In this document: positions 7,810 to 16,395 of the stretch, piece by piece
Position numbering within the stretch: position 1 is the stretch's first letter
How the letters are laid out: the number at the start of each line of letters is the position of its first letter
DNA from: Bacillota bacterium
GTDB taxonomy: Bacteria > Bacillota > Clostridia > Saccharofermentanales > Fastidiosipilaceae
Length of the DNA: 64,000 nucleotides
Assembly (NCBI GenBank): GCA_023388435.1
Contig: JAEWGG010000010.1
Span: 62,001 to 126,000 of the forward strand
Reading direction: 5' to 3'
Position numbers and translations under genes: made by a program
Notes under the pieces: model-generated
What the model was told of the DNA's origin: nothing
The model's input: only the letters and a program-made list of their open reading frames with translations
The model's database searches: none

Positions 7810-10392
7810 ATGGAACTGCGCGTCGTCCTGCGCCAGGCAAAAACGAGCTACGACCGTCCCTATTCTTATCTCTGGACACAGGGAGTCCCGGCCCCGCTTC
7901 CCGGCCAGAGGGTCCTGGTACCCTTTGGCCGTCAGAACCGCCCCCAGGAGGCCTTTGTCTGGTTTCCACCTCGTGCGGAGTCCGAGGCCGTGGATCAGAC
8001 GGAGCTCAAGGCCGTCCTGGCGGTCTATGAGGACTTTCCCGTCCTGAGTCGCGCCCAGATGCGCCTTGTCGAGCTCATGCGCCTGCGCTATGCCTGTACT
8101 TATGGCGAGGCCATTCGACTCATGCTGCCTCCCGGACTGAGCGCCCGTATCACGAGACGCTACCAGGCCCAGTTTGCTGCTGAGGACCGGGACGAGATTC
8201 TCCAGCGCTACCCACGTTATCGTGGTCTGGCCGACTTCCTCCAGCAGCTCCTCGCCACAGCCAGGGGTCTGAGCGAGGAGCAGATCAGGAGGGACTGCCC
8301 GGTCAGCAAGGCCTGTCTACAGACTCTGGAGGAGGCGGGACTGCTGAGCTACAGCTATAGTTGTCAGGCGGGGATACAGGAAAAGACAGAGCGCTACGCC
8401 TACCTGCCGCAGCCCGAGCGCTGCGAGGAGCTGCTGAGTTCCCAGGTCCTGCGTTCCGCCGCCCAGGCCCGAGTTCTGGAGCTACTCCTCGAATATGGCG
8501 ATATGGGTCTGACGACTCTTGAGCAAAATGCCCAGGTCAGTCGGGCCGTCCTGCGTGGCCTTGAGAAAAAGGGCCTGATCGCCTTCGCCGAACGCAGCAG
8601 CAGACTGGGAGAGGCGCAGTTACAACAGATTCTCAGAGACCTTGGCATCACTGAGGAAATGGAGCGTGGCGGAGGGGGGGAGCCCGAGCAGAAGCCGGAG
8701 GCCAAGGCCGAGGTTGAGGTTGAGGCTGAGCCTGAGCCTGAGCCAATCCCCGAACTGACTCCGGAACAGGCACAGGTATATCGGCAGCTACTGCTAGGTC
8801 TGGAAGCCCCGCCGGATGGAGGTCTGCGCGAGTATCTCCTCCATGGGGTGACCGGTTCGGGCAAGACGGAGCTCTATCTGCGTGTGGTGCAGAAGGTCCT
8901 GGAGCGCGGGCAGACGGCCATCATCCTCGTCCCTGAGATCTCTCTCACCCCCCAGATGACCCAGCGTGTCTACAGACGCTTTGGTCGGGATATAGCCATC
9001 ATCCACAGTCAGCTCAGCCCCCGCCTGCGCTACGAGCAGTGGCAGCGCATCCGCCGTCAGGAGGTGCGCATTGTCCTGGGGCCCCGTTCCGCCCTTTTTG
9101 CCCCTCTGAACAAGCTAGGTCTTATTGTGATCGATGAGGAGCACGACTCCGCCTATCGCTCCGATCAGAGTCCCGTCTATGACAGCCGCAGCATAGCCCG
9201 GCTGCGCGCCCGCGGGGAGGGGGCCCTTCTCCTCCTGGGCTCGGCCACCCCATCTATTGAGACGTACAGCCGCGCGGAGATTGGCAAATCCAAAATTCTG
9301 GAGCTGCGTCAGCGCGCCACGCAGCAGCCCCTGCCCCAGTGTCACATTGTTGATATGCGGAGGGCGGCCAACCTCTTTAACCCCGATGAGGCCATCTTGT
9401 CTCCGCCCCTCCAAAGGGCCCTGCAAGAGTGCTTTGAACGGGGGGAGCAGAGCATGCTTTTTTTGAATCGTCGGGGTTACGCCTCTGCGATTCTCTGCCG
9501 GGACTGCGGGGAGCAGCTGGGCTGCCCCAACTGCTCCGTCCACCTTTTTCCCCATAAAAGCAGCAAGTACCAGCAGGCCCGAGTGATCTGCCATTACTGT
9601 GGCTACCAGGCTCCGGAGCCCCAGGTCTGTCCAAACTGTGGCAGTAGCCGCATAGGTCCCTTTGGCCTGGGTATCCAGCAGCTGGAGGACAGCCTGGCGC
9701 GGCTCTTTCCGAAGCAGCGCGTCCTGCGCATGGACCAGGACAGCATCCAGATCCCAGGAGGGCATGCGGCCATACTTGAGCGCTTCAGACGGGGGGAGGC
9801 GGAGATTCTGCTAGGCACCCAGATGATTGCCAAGGGCCACGACTTCCCCCGGGTCAGTGTCCTGGGCATCATATCCTGCGACCAGCTCATGATTCGGGCG
9901 GATTTTCGGGCCCATGAACGGGCCTTCCAGCTCATGACACAGGCTGCTGGGCGGGCCGGACGCCACGGGAGGCCAGGGGAGGTCTACTTGCAGACGTTTC
10001 AGCCTGAGAGCTACAGTGTGCAGGCGGCGGCCCAGCATGACTATCTGCGCTTCTACAAGGAAGAGCTGGCCCTGCGCAAGCTCTTTTCCTATCCTCCGTA
10101 CCGCTCCATGCTGAGCATCAGCAGCCAGGGGCCCAGTCCCCAGCGGAGTCTGGAGACTCTGGAGCGCATTGTCGGGGCCATCCGCCAGCTGCAGGAGGTC
10201 CAGGAGGAGATGCGGGAACTTGAGCTAAGTCCGATTCAGGAAGCCTACCCTTTTATGCTCTACCATCGCTATCGCCACGTCCTGCACCTCCGCTCGACAG
10301 AACTGGCCAAGCTCTCCTATCTGGCCCTGATCAGCCGGCAGATTGACCTGCCTCAGGGCTGCCACATCCGCCTGTCCATGGACCCTGCCTAG
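7810..10392 (+). CDS. priA: Primosomal replication restart helicase PriA
   Basis: PriA binds stalled or repaired forks and reloads the replicative helicase. Seen in the 860 residues from ATG 7810: the N-terminal 3'-DNA-binding domain (SYLWTQGVPAPLPGQRVLVPFG), a winged-helix part, Walker A GVTGSGKTELYL, DEEH box VIDEEHDSAYRSDQ, the zinc-binding insertion with CRDCGEQLGCPNC and CHYCGYQ...CPNCGS, and helicase motifs V/VI including TQMIAKGHDFP and QAAGRAGRHGRPGE. An acidic Pro/Glu/Val repeat stretch at about residues 290-318 just before the helicase core is unusual. AAAGGAGC at 7793-7800 supports ATG 7810; the frame extends upstream into polC to 7711, which would give a 33-residue overlap and is less likely. 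It follows polC by 71 bp. Confidence 0.96.
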   Translation: MELRVVLRQAKTSYDRPYSYLWTQGVPAPLPGQRVLVPFGRQNRPQEAFVWFPPRAESEAVDQTELKAVLAVYEDFPVLSRAQMRLVELMRLRYACTYGEAIRLMLPPGLSARITRRYQAQFAAEDRDEILQRYPRYRGLADFLQQLLATARGLSEEQIRRDCPVSKACLQTLEEAGLLSYSYSCQAGIQEKTERYAYLPQPERCEELLSSQVLRSAAQARVLELLLEYGDMGLTTLEQNAQVSRAVLRGLEKKGLIAFAERSSRLGEAQLQQILRDLGITEEMERGGGGEPEQKPEAKAEVEVEAEPEPEPIPELTPEQAQVYRQLLLGLEAPPDGGLREYLLHGVTGSGKTELYLRVVQKVLERGQTAIILVPEISLTPQMTQRVYRRFGRDIAIIHSQLSPRLRYEQWQRIRRQEVRIVLGPRSALFAPLNKLGLIVIDEEHDSAYRSDQSPVYDSRSIARLRARGEGALLLLGSATPSIETYSRAEIGKSKILELRQRATQQPLPQCHIVDMRRAANLFNPDEAILSPPLQRALQECFERGEQSMLFLNRRGYASAILCRDCGEQLGCPNCSVHLFPHKSSKYQQARVICHYCGYQAPEPQVCPNCGSSRIGPFGLGIQQLEDSLARLFPKQRVLRMDQDSIQIPGGHAAILERFRRGEAEILLGTQMIAKGHDFPRVSVLGIISCDQLMIRADFRAHERAFQLMTQAAGRAGRHGRPGEVYLQTFQPESYSVQAAAQHDYLRFYKEELALRKLFSYPPYRSMLSISSQGPSPQRSLETLERIVGAIRQLQEVQEEMRELELSPIQEAYPFMLYHRYRHVLHLRSTELAKLSYLALISRQIDLPQGCHIRLSMDPA

Positions 10393-10438
10393 CGGCATGG
10401 CTGATGCTTCAAGACGGCGGGGACTTACGCTCTTGGGG

Positions 10439-10444
10439 TATAAT
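10439..10444 (+). promoter_or_regulatory. Candidate -10 box ahead of the PfkB kinase gene
   Basis: TATAAT lies 36 bp upstream of the kinase ATG, in the 87-bp gap after priA. No convincing -35 box is visible at 16-18 bp, so this is a weak call. Confidence 0.35.
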
Positions 10445-10479
10445 AACTATTCGGATTCTTACAAAAGGAGGTTTCGTCC

Positions 10480-11442
10480 ATGGCCCGTATTCTTGCCTTC
10501 GGTGAGGCCCTCATCGACTTCGCCGCCCAGCCCCCCGGCGCGGCTGAGCAGGGGATCTGCTATCTGCGCCAGGCTGGGGGAGCCCCTTTCAATTTTGCTG
10601 TCGCCTGTCAGCGCTTTGGCCACGAGACCACGTTCCTGGGCAAGGTCGGCGCCGACGCTCTCGGTCGCTTCCTCCTGGATACGGGGCGCAGTCAGGGCCT
10701 GGACATGGCTTACTGCATCGAGGATCCGCAGTATTTCACCACGCTGGCCTTCGTGAGTCTGGACGCTCAGGGGGAGCGCGACTTCTCCTTCGCCCGCAAG
10801 CCTGGGGCGGACAGCCAGCTCCGCAGGGAAGAAATCGATCTGAGCTGCCTGGAGGGCCGGAACATACTGCACGCGGGCGCACTTTCCCTGAGTGCTGAAC
10901 CTTGCAAGACGGCCCTGGAAGCCCTGGCTACAGAGGCTCGGCAGAGGAGGCTTTTAATCAGTTTCGATGCCAACTACCGAGCTGAACTCTGGCCCAGCTC
11001 CGAGGCCTACCGCCATACCCTGCTGGCTTTTCTGCCTTTTGTGGACCTGCTCAAGGTCTCCCGTGAGGAGGCCTGCCTGCTGAGTGGGGAGGAGGACCCC
11101 CAGCTGGCCAGAAGCTTTCTTCTGAGCCAGGGGCCCAGACTTCTGGCCTGGACGGATGGGGAGGCTGGGTCTGTTTTGCAGTCCGAGTCCTGTACGGAGC
11201 GGCTGGCGGCCAGGAAGTGGGGAAAGACGCTCGACACCACAGCTGCGGGGGACTGCTACTTCGCCGCCCTGCTGAGCCGTCTCCTCCACTTGCCGGAACC
11301 CCTTCAGGCGGGGGCGGCGGAGCTGCGGTCGGCGGGGGCTTTTGCGGCCATGGCCGCCGCCATTTCTGTGACCCGTCTCGGAGGCATAGCCTCCCTACCT
11401 GCGGAGGCGGAGGTCCTGGAGGCCCTGGAGGTCCTGGGCTGA
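10480..11442 (+). CDS. PfkB-family carbohydrate kinase (probably fructokinase)
   Basis: Transfers phosphate from ATP to a sugar in the cytosol. The 320-residue length, the N-terminal ILAFGEALIDF, the Gly-rich GGAPFNFAVACQRFG and the C-terminal signature DTTAAGDCYFAALL (anion hole and catalytic Asp) are those of ribokinase/PfkB proteins; the first two segments resemble bacterial fructokinases, so fructose is the most likely substrate, by inference. The signature has Ala where many relatives have Gly (DTTGAGD), an accepted variant. AAAAGGAGG at 10463-10471 marks ATG 10480. It is followed 109 bp later by galE, which may point to a small sugar-metabolism group, but no transporter is present. Confidence 0.85.
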   Translation: MARILAFGEALIDFAAQPPGAAEQGICYLRQAGGAPFNFAVACQRFGHETTFLGKVGADALGRFLLDTGRSQGLDMAYCIEDPQYFTTLAFVSLDAQGERDFSFARKPGADSQLRREEIDLSCLEGRNILHAGALSLSAEPCKTALEALATEARQRRLLISFDANYRAELWPSSEAYRHTLLAFLPFVDLLKVSREEACLLSGEEDPQLARSFLLSQGPRLLAWTDGEAGSVLQSESCTERLAARKWGKTLDTTAAGDCYFAALLSRLLHLPEPLQAGAAELRSAGAFAAMAAAISVTRLGGIASLPAEAEVLEALEVLG

Positions 11443-11551
11443 AATAGCGTACGAGTTCGCAGTCCCTGTTTGGCTGGGGAGGACCTGTTTCCGCCCCGCC
11501 GTCCAGGAGCGGAGATAGAGAGGCCCGGTACGGGCGACACAAGGAGGCACT

Positions 11552-12565
11552 ATGCACAAGACCGTTTTATTGACCGGAGGGACTGGCTACATTGGGAGCC
11601 ACATCGCCGTGGCCCTCGCCGAGCGGGGGGACCTGCCAGTACTCGTTGACAACCTTTCAAACAGCAGCCTGGAGGCCCTGCAGCGCATTGAGGAATTGGC
11701 GGGGCGCAAACTGCCTTTTTATCAGCTGGATGTCTGTGATACCGAGGCCCTGAACCGCGTCTTCGAGGAGCAAAAAATTGATGCCTGCATCCATCTGGCG
11801 GGCTACAAGGCGGTGGGAGAGTCTGTTGCCAAGCCCCTCGATTACTATCAGAATAATTTGCAATCCACTCTGAGCCTGCTCCGCGCCATGGAGGCCCACG
11901 GGGTGAACTGTGTGGTCTTCAGTTCTTCGGCCACGGTCTACGGCACGCCCGAACGCCTGCCCCTGACGGAGGATATGAAGGGGAGCTGCACCAATCCCTA
12001 CGGCTGGACGAAGTGGATGAGCGAGCAGATTCTCACAGACTTTCAGCAGGCCCACCCGGACTGGGCGGTCATCCTCCTGCGCTATTTTAACCCCATTGGA
12101 GCCCACGCCTCAGGCCGCATCGGAGAGAATCCCAACGGCATTCCGAACAACCTCATGCCCTACATCAGTCAGGTGGCCGTGGGGCGTCTGGAAAAAGTGC
12201 ACGTATTCGGCGATGACTACGACACGCCCGACGGTTCGGGAGTCCGCGATTACATCCATGTGGTGGACCTGGCGGAGGGCCACTGCGCGGCCATTGATTA
12301 TGCCATGGGGCATCCCGGGGCAGAGATTATCAATCTAGGCACGGGGCGGGGCATCAGCGTACTCGAGCTGATCCAGACGTTTTCCCGCGTAAATGACATC
12401 GAAATTCCCTACCAGATTGACGGCCGCCGAGCCGGTGATATTGGAGCCTGCTACGCCGATGCGCGCAAGGCCAAGGAGCTTCTGAACTGGTCCGCCCGCT
12501 TCGACTGTGAAGACATGTGTCGGGACGCCTGGAACTTCCAGAAGCAGAACCCCCAGGGCTACTGA
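11552..12565 (+). CDS. galE: UDP-glucose 4-epimerase
   Basis: Interconverts UDP-glucose and UDP-galactose with bound NAD; family members may also act on the N-acetyl sugars. The 337 residues show the Rossmann motif GGTGYIGSH at 8-16, the Ser/Tyr/Lys catalytic set (SSSATVYG and YGWTK), NPIGAHASGRIGENPNGIPNNL and RDYIHVVDLAEGH, all typical of GalE. AAGGAGG precedes the ATG. The LCP ligase begins 44 bp downstream. Together they suggest supply of a galactose-type precursor for a wall polymer that the LCP protein attaches, which is inference from adjacency. Confidence 0.95.
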   Translation: MHKTVLLTGGTGYIGSHIAVALAERGDLPVLVDNLSNSSLEALQRIEELAGRKLPFYQLDVCDTEALNRVFEEQKIDACIHLAGYKAVGESVAKPLDYYQNNLQSTLSLLRAMEAHGVNCVVFSSSATVYGTPERLPLTEDMKGSCTNPYGWTKWMSEQILTDFQQAHPDWAVILLRYFNPIGAHASGRIGENPNGIPNNLMPYISQVAVGRLEKVHVFGDDYDTPDGSGVRDYIHVVDLAEGHCAAIDYAMGHPGAEIINLGTGRGISVLELIQTFSRVNDIEIPYQIDGRRAGDIGACYADARKAKELLNWSARFDCEDMCRDAWNFQKQNPQGY

Positions 12566-12609
12566 GTTTGGAATGCTTGTGGGACCGGGTAGTACGAGAG
12601 GAGTAGCGA

Positions 12610-14616
12610 ATGCGGAAAAATGGACGATCAGAGGGGGAGCAGGACTTGCAGCTCTGGAATTTTTCGGAGCCAGGTCAAGCTGGCAGGACGGGCCGAGCAG
12701 AAGCTTCGGCTTCTGCTGGTCCGCGCCAAGCCCCTGATCAGTTCTCCTGGGGGAGCGAAGCCAGGACCTCCCCAGCAGCGTACCGTGAGCTTCCACCCCG
12801 CTATACAGCTTATGAGGGACGCCTGGGCCCTCGCTCTACTTCCCAATCCACAGAGCGCAGACAGGCGAGTCCCCGGTCTGTCTCCGAGTCTCTGGCTGCC
12901 CAGCTCGGAGCCCAGCGTCAGGGTCGGAGTCAGACCCCGGCTCGGGTTCAGGGCCAGGTCGGCGGCTGGCCCCAGACTGCGGCAGGTCGAGAGTCCACTG
13001 AGGGATATGGGGGACAAGAGACTTATCGGCAGCCTCCATATCCCGGGCAGCCCAGGTCCTGGAGTTCTTCAAGTCCCCAGTTGAAGTCCCAGGCCAGGCC
13101 CAACCCAGGTCCTGGGACACGCAGCCAGGGGCTGGGGCAGGCCCCTGCTTCCGCCGAGGGCGGTCGCGGCTTTCAGACAGAAGGCCGGAACTCCGTTCGG
13201 GCCGCTTCCTACCGCACAGGGGAGCGCTCAGGTCTCAGTTCCCGCCCCAGCCCAAGACCTGGTTCAGGTGACAGGGCTCTGGGGCGAGTTGCCAGCGGGT
13301 CCGCGCCCCGGACTGCTTCCCCCCGACTCAGCCACCAGGGGAGGTCTCAGTCCCCTGGGCGAAATGGAGACCAGGACGACTGGCTGCTCCTGCCCAAGTC
13401 GGGCTCCACACGGCGGGCTTCACGGGGCTCCGCACGGTCTGGCACGCAGGTTTCCAAACTTAAGGCCTATCTCCTGATCGGCTTGCTCATCCTGGCCCTG
13501 CTGTGTTTTGTGGTCTACCTGGGGGCCACCTATCTTCGGGGAGGCCTGGTGCAGACCGACAAGCCTCAGACATCTGGGGCGGCGGATTACCAGCAGCCCC
13601 AGCAGGCGCTCTTTGTACCCCAGAAGGAACATGTGCGCAATATCCTGTTGATGGGCACGGACATGCGCAACGAGGAGATTAAGGAGGAGATTGGCGAACG
13701 TACGGACAGTATGATTTTGCTCAGTCTGGACCTCGATAAAAAAACGGTAAAACTCTGTTCCTTCCAGCGTGACATGCTGGTGGAGATGCCCGGGACCCGC
13801 GACCTGGCCCGCCTGAACACCGCCTATCTGAAGGGGGCGGACTACCTCCTGCAGACCATCAACCAGAATTTTGCCCTGAATATCCGAGACTACGTAAGCA
13901 TACAGATGCCGGGCCTGACCCGCGTCGTGGACCTGATGAAGGGGCTGGAAGTCACGATCCCCGACGACGAGGCCGTGATCCAGGAACTCAACCGCTGCAT
14001 CCTGGAGCAGAACGAAGAAATTGGCGTACAGTACAGCCTGATTGAGCAGCCGGGGACGCAGACGCTGAACGGCGGCCAGGTTCTGGCCTACTGCCGCATG
14101 CGCAAGCTGGACAGTGACTACGAACGCGGACAGCGCCAGAGGGATATTCTGAGTCTGATATTTCGTAAATTTAAGAACTTTGACGCCGTATCCCAGGCGG
14201 CCATCATCCGCGAGGGCCTGTCCCATGTCCAGACCAATCTGAACCTGGCGGATCTCACGGAATTGGCCCAGAACGCCTCCATATTCAGGAGTGAAGAGAT
14301 AGGCCAGACCCACATGCCACCCAAGCTCTGGTCCTGGACAGATGACAACTACAATATACTGGCCAACCTGGAGGCCTCCGCTAAGGAGCTGTACCGTTTC
14401 CTCTACGACGAGGACCTGGCCCAGGTGCAGGTGCCAGAGATACCGGGTGCGCCCAAAGTCGCCCACGATTCGGCGATCTGGATAAAGCCGGATAGCGAAA
14501 GTTTTGTGGCCCAGCAGGCCCCATATATTGAGGGTGGAATAGAGGCGGCCCGTCAGCTGCAAGAGGAGGAACTGGCCAGGCAAAAGCAGGCCGGATACAA
14601 GCCTAAGACCAACTAG
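12610..14616 (+). CDS. LytR-CpsA-Psr (LCP) family wall-glycopolymer ligase with long cytoplasmic tail
   Basis: LCP proteins transfer undecaprenyl-linked teichoic acid or capsule chains to peptidoglycan outside the cell. Residues about 340-560 form the LCP domain: VRNILLMGTDMR, RTDSMILLSLDL, CSFQRDMLVEMPG, LNTAYLKGADYLL, MRKLDSDYERGQRQRDIL. The Arg and Asp residues that bind the lipid pyrophosphate are present. A single membrane helix lies at about 285-308. Ahead of it are some 280 residues rich in Ser, Arg, Gln, Gly and Pro with no predicted fold, which would be cytoplasmic; LCP proteins normally have short N-termini. Total 668 residues. AGAGGAG just upstream marks ATG 12610. The next gene starts 20 bp later and is probably cotranscribed. 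Confidence 0.9.
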   Translation: MRKNGRSEGEQDLQLWNFSEPGQAGRTGRAEASASAGPRQAPDQFSWGSEARTSPAAYRELPPRYTAYEGRLGPRSTSQSTERRQASPRSVSESLAAQLGAQRQGRSQTPARVQGQVGGWPQTAAGRESTEGYGGQETYRQPPYPGQPRSWSSSSPQLKSQARPNPGPGTRSQGLGQAPASAEGGRGFQTEGRNSVRAASYRTGERSGLSSRPSPRPGSGDRALGRVASGSAPRTASPRLSHQGRSQSPGRNGDQDDWLLLPKSGSTRRASRGSARSGTQVSKLKAYLLIGLLILALLCFVVYLGATYLRGGLVQTDKPQTSGAADYQQPQQALFVPQKEHVRNILLMGTDMRNEEIKEEIGERTDSMILLSLDLDKKTVKLCSFQRDMLVEMPGTRDLARLNTAYLKGADYLLQTINQNFALNIRDYVSIQMPGLTRVVDLMKGLEVTIPDDEAVIQELNRCILEQNEEIGVQYSLIEQPGTQTLNGGQVLAYCRMRKLDSDYERGQRQRDILSLIFRKFKNFDAVSQAAIIREGLSHVQTNLNLADLTELAQNASIFRSEEIGQTHMPPKLWSWTDDNYNILANLEASAKELYRFLYDEDLAQVQVPEIPGAPKVAHDSAIWIKPDSESFVAQQAPYIEGGIEAARQLQEEELARQKQAGYKPKTN

Positions 14617-14636
14617 ACGTAAGGAGCGGGGACAGG

Positions 14637-15635
14637 GTGAGAAAACGTGGGCCGAGCACAGAGGAACAGTGGGAGCAGCAGGAGGCCCAGGACCAGGCCT
14701 TGCTGGACGCCCTGGCTAAGCGCCTTCCAGAGGACAGGGCGGAGGACCTGGCCGAGCGCAATTCTCTGGCGCCCCTGTCGCGCAAGGAGTATCGAGAACT
14801 CTTCGGTCGCAGGTCCAGGGGGCGCCACCGTTCTTTTTTGAGCCCAGAGCAGGCAAGCCTGGGCCAGCGCCTTGAACACTGGCTGCGGCAAGTTCCAGGC
14901 TTCGCTAAGTTCCTGGAGCGCAGGGGCGAGGAGGGCCTGGAATTTGAAGCGGAGCTGTCCAGCTGGGAGCAGAAGGCCGCAGCCTTGCGACTGGGTCAGG
15001 GACGCCGTTTTCGCAAGCGCTGGATCAGTCTGGGAGCCTTGCTGCTACTCCTTCTCGTACTTGTCCTGGCCGCCTACTATAGCAGCAGAAGGTCCAGTCG
15101 CAATCCGATTTTTCATCCGGCCCGCAGCGGCCAGGGGGACAGGCGGCGAGGTCCGACTGGGGGCAGAGAAAATGAGTTCCAGCCAGGGTCAAGTCAGAAA
15201 AGAGCTTCAGACCAGTCCGGCGCAAGTCGTCCAGCGGGATCCAGGCCAGCGGGATCCAGGCCAGCGGGGTCCAAGCCAGAGCCCAATCCCACGTTGAGCC
15301 CAGTTCCGCCAGCCCTTAATCAGCCTTCCCCAGGTGAAGGGCCCCCAATAGAGCGCCCGGAGGAAGCAGCTGTAGAGCGTCCCCTGGTTCAGCCCACATC
15401 AGAGCTGACGGCAGACTCGCCTGTAGAAACGCCGACAGAGGCGTCTGTAGAAATGCCGATAGAAACTCCAACAGAAGCGCCTCCTGGACGTTCCACAGCG
15501 GCTTCTACAGAGGCGTCGACAGAAGCGAGCGACAGCTCGCTGGAGCCGCCCACGGTCTCGCCGACAGAAGACCCGACTGTGCCGAGTCCAGGTACAGGCA
15601 CCGAGGCGGGGGCCGCAGAACGTCCCAGCCCCTGA
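14637..15635 (+). CDS. Uncharacterised single-pass membrane protein with Pro/Thr/Glu-rich outer tail
   Basis: I do not recognise a family. The 332 residues divide into a charged N-terminal part of about 125 residues (contains LDALAKRLPEDRAEDLAERN), a strong membrane helix at about 129-148 flanked by RKRW and SSRRSSR, and a low-complexity C-terminal tail of about 180 residues rich in Pro, Thr, Ser, Glu and Ala. By the positive-inside rule the tail is probably outside, like wall-spanning stalks. The tail has PAGSR repeats encoded by a 15-bp tandem repeat. The start is GTG 14637 after AAGGAGCGGGG. It follows the LCP gene by 20 bp, so a role in wall assembly is a reasonable guess only. Composition is similar to the neighbours. 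Confidence 0.7.
   Translation: MRKRGPSTEEQWEQQEAQDQALLDALAKRLPEDRAEDLAERNSLAPLSRKEYRELFGRRSRGRHRSFLSPEQASLGQRLEHWLRQVPGFAKFLERRGEEGLEFEAELSSWEQKAAALRLGQGRRFRKRWISLGALLLLLLVLVLAAYYSSRRSSRNPIFHPARSGQGDRRRGPTGGRENEFQPGSSQKRASDQSGASRPAGSRPAGSRPAGSKPEPNPTLSPVPPALNQPSPGEGPPIERPEEAAVERPLVQPTSELTADSPVETPTEASVEMPIETPTEAPPGRSTAASTEASTEASDSSLEPPTVSPTEDPTVPSPGTGTEAGAAERPSP
15231..15275 (+). repeat. Three tandem 15-bp repeats inside the membrane-protein gene
   Basis: Two exact copies of CCAGCGGGATCCAGG (15231-15245, 15246-15260) and a third with two differences (15261-15275). In frame they encode PAGSR, PAGSR, PAGSK in the low-complexity tail. Copy number may vary between strains by slippage. Confidence 0.9.
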
Positions 15636-15734
15636 TGTGCGCGGCAGATATGTAGCCTGCCGTACGTGGTCTGCACGCTTTCGTCGGAATTGCTTTGTAC
15701 TTTTGCTAAGTCCTTGCCTGTTGTGAGCTGATCA

Positions 15735-16352
15735 ATGAAAATTTGTATTCTTGGTTTTAGTGCCTCTGGCAAGTCAAGCCTGGCGCGCGCACTGGCGAGC
15801 AAATATGATTTGCAGCTCCTTCATCTTGATACGATCCATTTTCTTCCAGGCTGGCAGACCAGGTCTCATGCGGAAAGTCTGGAAATACTAAATGAATTTT
15901 TAACTGCAAACGCAAATTGGGTGATTGATGGAAATTACGCTAAGCTGAATCTTCTGAGACGGATGGAAGAAGCAGATCTGATCATATTCATGAAAGAGAA
16001 TCGCTTTGTCTGTCTGTACCGCTGTCTCAAGCGCTATTTTACCTATCGCAATCAGAGTAGACCCTCGATGGCAGAGGGCTGCTTGGAAAAAATTGATTTT
16101 GAATTTATCAAGTGGATCTTATATAAGGGGAGAAGGGTCAGCACACTAAGCTATTTAAAAAATTATCCCAAGCGGTCTAAAATTATGAGCTTCGGCTCCA
16201 AAGCGAATACGGCGTACATTCTGAACATGCTGGAGGAGAAGCTTGGTCCACAGCTGCGGTCGGGCGGAGCTCAGGATGAGCTTGTAAAAAGCGGACATAA
16301 AAACTCCCTCTCCTCGGACCCTGGCTCTGCAGTCCAAGAACAGGGAGTTTAG
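15735..16352 (+). CDS. Small P-loop kinase of the FlaR / topology-modulation family
   Basis: A 205-residue adenylate-kinase-like NTPase. Seen: Walker A GFSASGKSSLARALA at 8-22, the following HLDTIHFLPGW typical of proteins annotated as 'topology modulation protein', and WVIDGNYAKLNLLRRMEEADLIIFM as the Walker B region. The biochemical function of this family is not established. The gene is clearly richer in A+T than its neighbours (many AAA, AAT, TTT and TTA-type codons), which suggests later acquisition. The final about 35 residues (after LEEKLG) run into the prfC terminator hairpin and are probably not conserved. No clear ribosome site precedes ATG 15735. It is followed by the convergent prfC gene. 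Confidence 0.75.
   Translation: MKICILGFSASGKSSLARALASKYDLQLLHLDTIHFLPGWQTRSHAESLEILNEFLTANANWVIDGNYAKLNLLRRMEEADLIIFMKENRFVCLYRCLKRYFTYRNQSRPSMAEGCLEKIDFEFIKWILYKGRRVSTLSYLKNYPKRSKIMSFGSKANTAYILNMLEEKLGPQLRSGGAQDELVKSGHKNSLSSDPGSAVQEQGV
16295..16350 (-). terminator. Rho-independent terminator of prfC, overlapping the end of the kinase gene
   Basis: On the minus strand AAACTCCCT (16350-16342) pairs with AGGGAGTTT (16309-16301), with an inner GGAC/GTCC stem, followed by a T run. The structure sits inside the last codons of the converging + strand gene and includes most of its stop. Confidence 0.75.
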
Positions 16353-16395
16353 CTCTGTCTGCTGAGGAGGCTTCTAGCTCCACCTGGCGTCCCGG

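Noticed and set aside
15231..15275. CRISPR-like repeat
   Set aside because: Units are directly adjacent with no spacers and are in frame within a coding region.
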